Part shown: one piece after another, positions 1 to 7,593 of the stretch | Layout of the letters: every line of letters begins with the position of its first letter | How positions within the stretch are numbered: position 1 is the first letter of the stretch | Source: Isotricha intestinalis | Lineage: Eukaryota; Ciliophora; Litostomatea; Vestibuliferida; Isotrichidae | Length of the DNA: 17,640 nucleotides | Reading direction: 5' to 3' | Assembly (NCBI GenBank): GCA_023807065.1 | Contig: JAJJLU010004150.1 | Coordinates: forward strand, 1-17,640 | Position numbers and translations under genes: made by a program | The notes under the pieces: generated by a model | The model's input: the letters and a program-made list of their open reading frames with translations, nothing else | Databases searched by the model: none | What the model was told of the DNA's origin: nothing

Positions 1-204
1 AAAGAAAAGTTATATTATGATAAATTAGATTATCAAAATCAAATTAAACAATTAAAACAATTATGTGAATTTAATTTTAAAAATACTTATGAAAAGTGCG
101 AAGATATTATTTCTAAACAAGAATTTTTAATTAAAAATTTGTCTGACAAAAATGAAGATTTAAGAAAAAGAGTAGATAGAATGAAAAGTATTTTTAATAA
201 ATAA
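1..204 (+). CDS. 3' end of a coiled-coil protein (5' truncated)
   Basis: Frame 1 is open from the first base of the window to a TAA at 202-204, giving the last 67 residues of a protein whose start lies outside. The residues are mostly Lys, Glu, Asp, Asn, Gln and Leu/Ile, with hydrophobics spaced as expected for an amphipathic helix, and the segment ends in RMKSIFNK. This is consistent with the C-terminal part of a coiled-coil protein. No enzymatic motif is visible and I do not recognise the family. Codon use (AAA, GAA, TTA, ATT) matches the other genes here. The call rests on the open frame and composition only. Confidence 0.6.
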   Translation, partial: KEKLYYDKLDYQNQIKQLKQLCEFNFKNTYEKCEDIISKQEFLIKNLSDKNEDLRKRVDRMKSIFNK

Positions 205-1175
205 TTTTTTTATTTAATATCATTTTTTATTTCTAAACTTCAATGATTTATAAATAATTATAATTGTTTATTTAACAAACTTATTTATAATTAATGATTA
301 ATAGTTATAATTGCAAAAAATAAAAATACAATAATATTTAATTTTAATTAAATAATTATTATATAATATTTTTTCCTTTTTTTATAAAAGGTTAAATTGA
401 GTTTTAATTCTAATTGAATGTTTAAAAAAAACATTTATATTTCTTTTAATTACTTTATATATAAATATTACTGTAAATACATCACTCATATAAAGATAAT
501 AATTTTTATTTGAGTCTTTTTATATATTGTTAGAGCAATAATATATATAGTTTCTGAATTTTTTCAATTATTTCTAATTTTTTCAAATGAATTTTCTATT
601 AGAATGATTTTAATCTTGTCTTTATATTATCCTTTATTTATGATTATCTTTAATGATTTTTAATCATTTTACTTAAAAGATTTATAAATTTGGTTTTAAA
701 AAAGGATAGTACTTATAGTTTAAGATCTTATCATATGTTTTTTTGATAATTCAATAAATAAAATATGAATTAAGAGACATAATTGAAATATTTAATTTTA
801 ATTTTCTTTTATTATAAATTATATTTTTATAGAATTTGGACTGTTTTTTTGAGTAATTTAATAGTTTTTTTGGTTTCTTGGGATGATAAAATTTCATTGA
901 AAAAGTTTCTCTAGGTGTAAAACTTACCTTGATTTTTTCATACTTTACAAAAATAAATATTTATTTTTAAGAAATCTATTTAAGAAATGACATTACTTAA
1001 TTTTACGTTATTTTATTTGAAAATATTATAAATTTACAAATAAAATTTTTGAGCTTTTAATCATTATGAATAATAAAATATATTATTTACACCTTTTTAA
1101 TAATATTATGATTCTTTTAATATTCAAAAGAAAATTCATTTTTTTTTTTACAATTAAATAACAAAAAAAATTAAA
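205..1175. other. 971-base AT-rich spacer
   Basis: No confident gene is visible. The stretch holds the 3' flank of the left-hand gene and the upstream region of the PP2C-like gene. Several short frames lack ATG starts, for example a hydrophobic 49-codon frame at 514-663 (+), which I take as chance. The one exception worth separate listing is a minus-strand frame at 751-960. A 7-bp stem with a TTT loop (AATGATT/AATCATT) lies near 650-670 and is too weak to call. No tRNA or snRNA structure was found. Confidence 0.6.
751..960 (-). pseudogene. Possible short coding exon or gene remnant
   Basis: On the minus strand a frame is open from 960 down to a TGA at 751-753 (69 residues). It begins right after an in-frame TAA (961-963) and has no ATG until residue 22 (895-897), so it would be an exon of an intron-containing gene, a 48-residue protein from that ATG, or a remnant. 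Composition is more coding-like than the surroundings: it uses CCT, CCC, CCA, AAG, CAG, TCC and TTC codons and encodes segments such as KVSFTPRETF and KFYHPKKPKKLL. No family is recognised. Open runs of this length can occur by chance in such AT-rich DNA, so confidence is low. Confidence 0.25.
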
Positions 1176-3008
1176 ATGAGGAATTTTAAAAATAATGATA
1201 AATTTGAATATAGTTTTAATAACAAAATAGAGAATTTAAATTTAGAATTTGAAAATAAAAATAAAAAAAAAAATGGAGTAGACCCTGGAAAATTAAATAC
1301 ATCTTCATTTTTAAAAAATATGAGTACAATTTTTTTGAATCAACAAAACAATAGAAACTTTAAAGAGGATAAACATACACATTCTAACAATAATTTAAAT
1401 CATATTAGTGTTTTTCCGAATGATAAAAAAAGTAATTTCAAAAATAAATTTAAAACATTTATTCATAAAAATGTACAATTTTCTAATTCTCCTATTATCC
1501 ATCAATTTATGAGAGAAAAAGAAATTGTTTCACTAAAAAAAAATAAAACACATTATTTCGAAGACAGTATTTCAAAAATTAATTTAAATGTTTTTAATGA
1601 ATATAATGAGATTTCAAATGAAAAAAAATTGGTAAAATCTAAATCTTATTTAAATAATTTTATTTCAGAAGAAGATAAAAATCAAAAATTAGAAAATATT
1701 ACAAAATTACAAAGTGCATTAAAAACATTGTTTAAATTAAAAACAGAAAACTTAATTTATATGAAAAAATTTAGTATTTTTAAAGGATTTAGTGCTGTAT
1801 CATTTAAAAATTTAGAAAAATTAAATGAAGATAAAATACATATAGGGATTAATAATAAATTTCAATCAGATCCTAATAAAAAATTAAATTTTTTCGCTGT
1901 TTATGATGGTCATAAAGGTGACAAAGTTTCTATTTTTTTAAAAGACAATTTTCATAAGCTTTTAATTAACAATGAAAAATTATATAACAAACCTGAAGAA
2001 GCATTTTTTGAAGTATTTAAATATTTAGAAAAAAAAATATTAAATAACAAAGAAATAAATAGTAGTGGAGCTAGTGTTATAGCATTATTAAATATAGAAA
2101 AATATATTTATGTAGCAAATTTAGGAAATTGTAGAGCAATAATTTCAACTGATAATGCATTAGAAGTGAGTCAATTATCAAAAGAACATAATATTTATGA
2201 TAAACATGAAAAATTTAGAATTGAAAGTTATAGAGGGACGATAAAATATAATAAAAAATATGAAAAAAATTATAAAATTATTCCAGGGAATATTTCAATT
2301 ACAAGATGTTTAGGAGATATTGAATGTAAATCAAAAGAATTAGGAGGAATACCAAATATGATATCTTCAATTCCTGATATAATAAAAATTAAATATAATG
2401 AAAATTTTGATTATATTTTTTTAGCAAGTAGTGGAATTATTGAATTTCTAAATAATATTGATATTGCTGAAATTATTTATAATCAATTAAAAAATGGAAT
2501 TGTCAAAAATTATTCATTTGAAAAAACAATTGAAAATATAAATCAAAATATAATTTATTATGCAATAGAAAAAGGTTGTGAAAAAAATTTATCTTTTATT
2601 TTCCTTTCAATGGAAAATTTATATAAAGTTTATAAAGAAAAAAAATTGGAGATAATAAATAAAATATTATCAAAATTTAAAATGACTACAAATGATAAAG
2701 AAGAGAACTATTATTTAGAAAATAAATTAAATGCGAATAATAATAATGTTTTATTTACATTTATTGAAGAAAGTTTCAATCCAAAAGAAAAAATAAAGGA
2801 TATAAAAGATTGTAAAAATAAAAGTGAAGATAATGATGACTCTGAAAAAAGTTATATAAATTGTAGAACTAAAAGAACATTTTATGATGAAAATAAAAAA
2901 GAGATTAAATCTTTTTCAAATTCATTTCTAATAAAAACAAATATAAATTCTAAAATTTCTATCAACAGAAAAGATAAAAGAAGATTTAGATTTTTATGTT
3001 GTAAATGA
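1176..3008 (+). CDS. PP2C-fold protein, probable pseudophosphatase
   Basis: 610 residues. Residues 1-185 are Asn/Lys-rich and look disordered; about 200-490 follow the PPM/PP2C pattern. Recognisable blocks are NED (217-219), FFAVYDGHKG (239-248), SSGAS (296-300), YVANLGNCRA (312-321) and SITRCLGDIE (374-383). PP2C phosphatases use acidic residues to hold two Mn/Mg ions and remove phosphate from Ser/Thr. Two of these positions are changed: the DG of the usual DGLWD block is S419-G420, and the usual GSxDN block is GCEKN (467-471), with Lys for the metal-binding Asp. GNCRA also replaces GDSRA. The early Asp of the DGH block remains. I infer weak or no catalysis, perhaps a binding or scaffold role. 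The C-terminus is polybasic and ends FLCCK. The gene is convergent with the surface-protein gene downstream. The start is the first ATG; the stop is TGA. Confidence 0.85.
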   Translation: MRNFKNNDKFEYSFNNKIENLNLEFENKNKKKNGVDPGKLNTSSFLKNMSTIFLNQQNNRNFKEDKHTHSNNNLNHISVFPNDKKSNFKNKFKTFIHKNVQFSNSPIIHQFMREKEIVSLKKNKTHYFEDSISKINLNVFNEYNEISNEKKLVKSKSYLNNFISEEDKNQKLENITKLQSALKTLFKLKTENLIYMKKFSIFKGFSAVSFKNLEKLNEDKIHIGINNKFQSDPNKKLNFFAVYDGHKGDKVSIFLKDNFHKLLINNEKLYNKPEEAFFEVFKYLEKKILNNKEINSSGASVIALLNIEKYIYVANLGNCRAIISTDNALEVSQLSKEHNIYDKHEKFRIESYRGTIKYNKKYEKNYKIIPGNISITRCLGDIECKSKELGGIPNMISSIPDIIKIKYNENFDYIFLASSGIIEFLNNIDIAEIIYNQLKNGIVKNYSFEKTIENINQNIIYYAIEKGCEKNLSFIFLSMENLYKVYKEKKLEIINKILSKFKMTTNDKEENYYLENKLNANNNNVLFTFIEESFNPKEKIKDIKDCKNKSEDNDDSEKSYINCRTKRTFYDENKKEIKSFSNSFLIKTNINSKISINRKDKRRFRFLCCK

Positions 3009-3488
3009 AATTAGAGAAGATAATATAAAACAAGAGTTATTATAAATTATTTATTTGAATCATTAATTTTTTTGTAAATGATTTTTTAGATGTAAGTTGC
3101 AAGTAAAAATAAGAAACTTTATTTATAGAGTTAAAGAAGATAATTAATATATATATATTAAAAAAAGATTTAAATTAAAAAATTAAAAAATATATAAAAA
3201 ATATGTGAATGATCGACCGAATAAAAATCTTATGAATATCAAATAAAAAGAGTCATAAAATATACTACCCAAACAAACTATTATTTTTTTAATTTTATTG
3301 TAGAGAATCATTCAAAAAAACAAGGTAATAAAGGGTTTAAATTTAAAATAAATAATGAAAAATTAATTTTTAAGATTTTAAAAAAAGAGAATGTTTATAA
3401 TAAATTTTTAAATACTATAAAGATAACAAAATATTAAAAGAAAAAATACAAATTATAATAATTTAATATTTATAAATGATAAACATCT
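3009..3488. other. 480-base convergent spacer
   Basis: This AT-rich stretch lies between the stop codons of two convergent genes and should contain both 3' ends. AATAAA-like words are present but carry no weight in DNA of this composition. It includes a short TA-dinucleotide run near 3147-3160 and an ATG-less open frame at 3225-3437, listed separately. Nothing else is recognisable. Confidence 0.6.
3225..3437 (+). pseudogene. ATG-less 70-codon open frame, possible gene remnant
   Basis: Between a TAA at 3222-3224 and a TAA at 3435-3437 the plus strand is open for 70 codons without an in-frame ATG. The product would be Lys/Asn/Tyr/Phe-rich with a protein-like stretch (NHSKKQGNKGFKF, then ILKKENVYNKFLNT). 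It could be a decayed gene, an exon of an unseen gene, or chance. No homology is recognised. Its place between two convergent genes gives no support for an independent promoter. Confidence 0.2.
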
Positions 3489-6400
3489 TTAGAAAATAGA
3501 AAGAAATTTACTTATATTATATAGAATTTTATTTTTTTTTCTAATTCCTACTAATCTTAAAATAGTTATCATTATAACAAAGAAAAAAGGAAAAATCATT
3601 GAAAATAATAAACTTAATAAGCAACTTTTAAATAAATGTTTTTGAGAATTAATATAAACAGCACAAAAAGATGTAGTGAAATACCAAAAAAATAGTAGAA
3701 AAAAGAATTGTAAAAGTAAAAACATTCCTAATTTAATTTGTGTAACTAATAAATTTTTTTTATATTTATAATAACTACTCTTTAATTTTATTGAATTATT
3801 TAAGGCTAATAATTTAAAAATAGTGTTAATTAATCCTGATAAAATGGAAGAGACAATTGATTTAGGAAGAAAATAAATATAATTATAAGAACCAGATTGA
3901 GAATGAATATATGAAATTGAATTATCAGAAAAAAATAAAGTATTCCAACAAAAATACATTGCAATATTAAAAATAAAAAGGATAATTTTGATAAATTTAT
4001 TATTTCCATCATCAGAAGTTATAAAAGTAAAAATAAAAGATTGAGAATTCTTTATTTCACTTAAATAATAATTTGAAAAATTTCTTTTATCCTTTTCTAT
4101 TGCTTGTTCATAAGGAAGTTTATTTAAAATATCATCTTTAATTTTTTTGTCGAAATTATCTAAATTTTTTTTTGGTTGTAAAATAAAACTTTTAAAATTA
4201 TTATTCTTTTTTTTCAAAACATCTTTTATTATTGTTCCCATTTCTTTTCTTGGTGAAATTATATAAGTCAATCCATATTTTTTTTTAGGATATATTATAA
4301 TACTTTTACTTATGTTTTCATTATTATTATTTTTGTTAATATCTTTTTCATTTATTTTTTTTTGTTTAACTTCTAAATTATTTTTATTAATAGGCAAAAG
4401 TTGTTTAAAAGGACTAATATGAAAAAATTTAATTTTTTCTTTTATGATACTTTTCTCATTTAAATTTAATATTTCATTACTTGTTCCTGAAATTGCAGTA
4501 TTATTTAAACTCCTATTTAATTCCTTATTTTTATTAAAAGAATTAATATTTTTTTTTTTATCTTTCTCTTTTATTAACATTTCATAAATTTCATTAGTAC
4601 TAATTAAACCAGTTTCACAATATAAAAATAATATAATTAATTCAAACCCAAATAACCCAATCATTACATAACTACCTACATTTTTTCTTAATTTATCAAT
4701 ATCAAAAACACTATTATAACATTTAACTAATTTAATATTACTTTCTTTAAAGACATTAATAAATTTTTTAAAAAAAGTATTCAAAGAAAAAGAAGTATGA
4801 TTATTACTGTGGGTAATATTTTCACATATACAATTAACTACATTTAATTCGAAATTATAACTTTCATAAATACAACCATCATCACAAAAATTAATTTCTT
4901 CAAAATAAATATTTTGTCTATCTTTTAAAGTTAAATCAGTTCCATTTTCAGAAGTATAAGAAGAACAATCATCAGTATAAAATGCATCATTAATATTAAA
5001 AATATCATAGCCATTATTATCATAAATACTTTTAGCTTTGTCAAAATTATTAATTAAAGAAGTATTAACTGATGAAGTTATTTTAATTTTAGTATTATTA
5101 CAATAAGAAATATCAATTTGAGTAAGATTAGAAAAATATAAAGCAAAAGAAATTTCATTAGAAACTTTTTTTGAAGAAGGAGAATCTAATTGTAATATAA
5201 TTAAACTTTCATTTGAAGAAATTATTCCTTGTGTTTTTAATAATTGAATACATTCACTTAAATCAACTCTTGATGAAGTTAAAGGTTCATTTCCAACTTT
5301 AACTGCAGAAATTGTATATGATGAATTAACAATAATTTCTCCTGATTTTGCTAATTTTTCAATATTTGGTTCCATACTTTTTATTATTTCATCTTTTGAT
5401 GGTTTATTATTTTCATTAGGAGTATTATTATTATCAGAAGGGATATTTTCTTTATCATCAGGTGGTTCTTCAGGAGTAAACTCTTGATTATCATCAGGAG
5501 GTGGTTGTAGGTTATCATCTGGAGGAGGCTCTTGCTTATCATCTGGAGGTGGTTGTAGGTTATCATCTGGAGGAGGCTCTTGATTATCATCTGGAGGTGG
5601 TTGTAGGTTATCATCTGGAGGAGACTCTTGATTATCATCTGGAGGAAATTCTTCCTCCCTTTCTAATGACTCTTGTATATTTTGTTCCTCCTTTTCTTCT
5701 TCATTTTCTTCCTTGTTTTCCTTATTTTCAATAATATTTTCTTCTTCATTAATATTTTTTTGATTTGAGTTATTTTCTTCTTTTTCTTCTAAATTGTTTT
5801 CTTCATTATTCCTTTTTTCTTCTTCATCATTAATTGTTTCTTCTAATTTATTTTCTTCATTATTAGTATTTTCTTCTGTTATTTTTTCTTCATTTTCTTC
5901 ATTATTTTCATTTAAATTACTTTCATTCGATCCTTCTTCATTATTTGAATTTTCTCCAATTCCACTTCCTTCTTTATTATCATCTTCTCCTGGTTTTATA
6001 TTTGATTCTTTTTCATTTTCATTAAAATGATCATCTTCTGATTCATTAATTATATCTTCCTCACCACTTTCTTCACTAATTGAATCTTCTTCATTTTCAT
6101 TAATAGAATCTTCATTTATATCCTTATTTGAATTTCCTCCTGACTCTGGGGAATTATTTTCTGGAATGTCTGTAGAATTACTTCCAGGCCCAGAGGGATT
6201 ACTTCCTGGATTATTTGTAGAATTACTTCCAGGCCCAGAGGGATTACTTCCTGGATTATTTGTAGAATTACCTTCTGATCTATCAGTAAAATCTTCTCCG
6301 GGTCTGCCAGAAGTATTGCCTTCTGGACCATTTGTTGAATTTCCTAGTGTTCCATTGTTAGGATTACTTCCGGGCCTACTTGAACTTCCTCCAGGTCCAT

Positions 6401-6524
6401 TATTCCCTCCTCCTTGTTGTAAAATTCTAATATTTTGCTTTTTTATTATTTCTGTTGATAATTTGGAAGCTGTCAAGAAGCCACAAATTAAAATTTTGAT
6501 TTCCAAAATAAATATTATTTTCAT
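3489..6524 (-). CDS. Large repeat-rich surface membrane protein
   Basis: 1011 residues. The first 20 or so are a likely signal peptide (MKIIFILEIKILICGFLTAS). Then come Gly/Pro/Ser/Asn repeats (about 38-118), a highly acidic Glu/Asn region (about 130-292) and PPPDDNxx repeats (294-348). A more ordered ectodomain (about 375-610) follows, with many N-glycosylation sequons and a Cys-rich module (about 520-568: DDC, FCDDGC, NCIC). A membrane segment lies near 617-636, then a basic Asn/Lys-rich, probably cytoplasmic stretch. The conserved-looking segment LPYEQAIEKDKR (803-814) leads to about four hydrophobic segments (845-866, 888-908, 931-955, 965-990). I recall similar Cys-module plus LPYE-type C-termini in large protist membrane protein families but cannot name the family. 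A role as receptor, adhesin or channel-like protein is inference. The gene is divergent from histone H3. It starts at the ATG before the signal peptide. Confidence 0.85.
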   Translation of the reverse strand: MKIIFILEIKILICGFLTASKLSTEIIKKQNIRILQQGGGNNGPGGSSSRPGSNPNNGTLGNSTNGPEGNTSGRPGEDFTDRSEGNSTNNPGSNPSGPGSNSTNNPGSNPSGPGSNSTDIPENNSPESGGNSNKDINEDSINENEEDSISEESGEEDIINESEDDHFNENEKESNIKPGEDDNKEGSGIGENSNNEEGSNESNLNENNEENEEKITEENTNNEENKLEETINDEEEKRNNEENNLEEKEENNSNQKNINEEENIIENKENKEENEEEKEEQNIQESLEREEEFPPDDNQESPPDDNLQPPPDDNQEPPPDDNLQPPPDDKQEPPPDDNLQPPPDDNQEFTPEEPPDDKENIPSDNNNTPNENNKPSKDEIIKSMEPNIEKLAKSGEIIVNSSYTISAVKVGNEPLTSSRVDLSECIQLLKTQGIISSNESLIILQLDSPSSKKVSNEISFALYFSNLTQIDISYCNNTKIKITSSVNTSLINNFDKAKSIYDNNGYDIFNINDAFYTDDCSSYTSENGTDLTLKDRQNIYFEEINFCDDGCIYESYNFELNVVNCICENITHSNNHTSFSLNTFFKKFINVFKESNIKLVKCYNSVFDIDKLRKNVGSYVMIGLFGFELIILFLYCETGLISTNEIYEMLIKEKDKKKNINSFNKNKELNRSLNNTAISGTSNEILNLNEKSIIKEKIKFFHISPFKQLLPINKNNLEVKQKKINEKDINKNNNNENISKSIIIYPKKKYGLTYIISPRKEMGTIIKDVLKKKNNNFKSFILQPKKNLDNFDKKIKDDILNKLPYEQAIEKDKRNFSNYYLSEIKNSQSFIFTFITSDDGNNKFIKIILFIFNIAMYFCWNTLFFSDNSISYIHSQSGSYNYIYFLPKSIVSSILSGLINTIFKLLALNNSIKLKSSYYKYKKNLLVTQIKLGMFLLLQFFFLLFFWYFTTSFCAVYINSQKHLFKSCLLSLLFSMIFPFFFVIMITILRLVGIRKKNKILYNISKFLSIF
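5481..5645 (-). repeat. PPPDD tandem repeat (24/48-base unit)
   Basis: An in-frame tandem array inside the surface-protein gene. Eight-residue units alternate between PPPDDNQE and PPPDDNLQ, so the nearly exact DNA period is 48 bases with a 24-base half-period. There are about seven units, with one unit changed to DKQE. Edge units have diverged (SPPDDNLQ, EFPPDDNQ). The near identity at DNA level implies recent expansion. It is unusually C-rich on the coding strand for this window. Confidence 0.9.
6172..6270 (-). repeat. 45-base perfect tandem repeat (NSTNNPGSNPSGPGS)
   Basis: Two identical 45-base copies (6172-6216 and 6217-6261) and the first nine bases of a third encode a 15-residue Gly/Pro/Ser/Asn unit with an N-glycosylation sequon (NST). 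They sit in the region after the signal peptide of the surface protein. The lack of synonymous differences between the two full copies indicates a recent duplication. Confidence 0.9.
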
Positions 6525-7179
6525 TTTTTATAATCATAAATTATTAAAAAAATTAAAATTAATAATTTTTATTCTTTTTTTGGTTTATATAATAAATTTT
6601 TAAATGAATGAATTGAAAAAATTAAATTATTATATCAAAAACAAGAATAAAAATAATCAATTGTATGAGATAGATATATCCATATAAAAAATAGCTAAAG
6701 AAAGTTTTTTAATTTGGACAGAGAAATAAAAAGAATAAATTAGTTTTTTAATTTTAATATATTTAAAAAATAATTTTTCTTGAAATTCATAGATTTTAAA
6801 GAAATTTAAAAATTTTTAAGGTTTTAAATATACAATGCTTAATTATTAACTCTTATAAAAATTATTTATTTTCTTTTAATATTATTTTTTTGTTCTATTT
6901 TTATTAATTATTCATTAAAAATCCATGAATAAAAATTTGATAAAAACAATAAAAAAAATAATTATTAACCCCCAAAAAATTAGAATCAAAAAAAAAATCC
7001 CTCTAAAAATCATAAAAATATAATAATTTAATTAATAAAAAACAAAATCCTCCTCAAATAAAAAACTTTTGCTAAAAAAAATAAAAAAAAGAAGAAAAGA
7101 AATCCTCATATATAAAAAAATTAATTAACGTAAAAAGAATATAAAAATCCAATTGAGAATTATAAAATTAAAAAAAACA
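6525..7179. promoter_or_regulatory. Divergent promoter region of surface protein and histone H3
   Basis: The 655 bases separate the start codons of two oppositely transcribed genes and must contain both promoters. No TATA or initiator motif can be singled out because the DNA is nearly all A/T. The H3-proximal half is A-rich with scattered C-containing words, including AACCCCC near 6967-6973 and five copies of AAATCC. A 27-codon ATG frame at 6604-6687 (+) is open but of a length expected by chance. Confidence 0.5.
6919..7150 (+). promoter_or_regulatory. Five AAATCC words upstream of histone H3
   Basis: The hexamer AAATCC occurs at 6919-6924, 6995-7000, 7045-7050, 7100-7105 and 7145-7150, roughly 45-76 bases apart and all in the same orientation, ending 30 bases before the H3 ATG. 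C is scarce in the non-coding DNA here, so five CC words in about 230 bases stand out. A regulatory role, such as S-phase histone control, is inference; no known element is matched. Confidence 0.3.
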
Positions 7180-7593
7180 ATGGCAAGAACAAAGCAAACA
7201 GCACGTAAACAGACTACTCCAGCAGGAAAGGCTCCTCGTAAGCAGATAGGTAACAAGGCAGCAAGGAAGAGTGCTCCAATTCAAGGAGGAGTGAAGAAGC
7301 CTCACAGATACAGACCAGGTACAGTAGCATTGAGAGAAATAAGAAAATTTCAAAAGTCAACAGATTTATTAATAAGGAAATTACCTTTCCAAAGAGTTGT
7401 TAGAGAAATTGCACAACAATTTAAAAGTGATTTAAGATTTCAAAGTCAAGCTGTTTTAGCTTTACAAGAAGCTACTGAAGCTTATCTTGTTGGCTTGTTT
7501 GAAGATACTAATTTGTGTGCTATTCATGCAAAAAGAGTTACTATTATGCCTAAGGATATGCAACTTGCAAGAAGAATTAGAGGAGAAAAATAA
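7180..7593 (+). CDS. H3: Histone H3 with variant N-terminal tail
   Basis: 137 residues including Met; a core nucleosome histone. The start is the ATG at 7180, giving [10 protein letters not shown]; an in-frame TTG upstream (7153) is not a credible start. The globular part is strongly conserved: [59 protein letters not shown] and [17 protein letters not shown]. The tail is unusual. After ARK9 it reads [12 protein letters not shown] where canonical H3 has STGGKAPRKQ, so Ser10 is Gln and two residues are added before the Lys14 equivalent (Lys16). The ARKS motif around Lys27/Ser28 is kept as K29/S30. The protein ends RRIRGEK, one residue short of the usual end. The 5' part uses more G/C-rich codons (AAG, CGT, CAG, GCT) than neighbouring genes, as expected for high expression. 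Whether this is the main H3 or a variant copy is unknown. Confidence 0.97.
   Translation: MARTKQTARKQTTPAGKAPRKQIGNKAARKSAPIQGGVKKPHRYRPGTVALREIRKFQKSTDLLIRKLPFQRVVREIAQQFKSDLRFQSQAVLALQEATEAYLVGLFEDTNLCAIHAKRVTIMPKDMQLARRIRGEK

Noticed and set aside
514..663. Hydrophobic 49-codon plus-strand frame
   Set aside because: No early ATG, composition follows T-richness, and length is expected by chance in AT-rich spacer.
917..932. ACTTACCTTG on the plus strand, resembling the 5' end of U1 snRNA
   Set aside because: The sequence after it is T-rich with no stem I, Sm site or other U1 structure. On the other strand it is an AAGGTAAGT donor-like word, but it lies inside an open frame and no matching acceptor with a better frame was found.
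5501..6603. Open frames on the plus strand opposite the surface-protein gene
   Set aside because: They are antisense images of its tandem repeats and acidic tract, with no independent coding signal.
7153..7179. Upstream in-frame TTG extension of histone H3
   Set aside because: TTG initiation is not expected in a eukaryotic nuclear gene, and ATG at 7180 gives the conserved H3 N-terminus [10 protein letters not shown].
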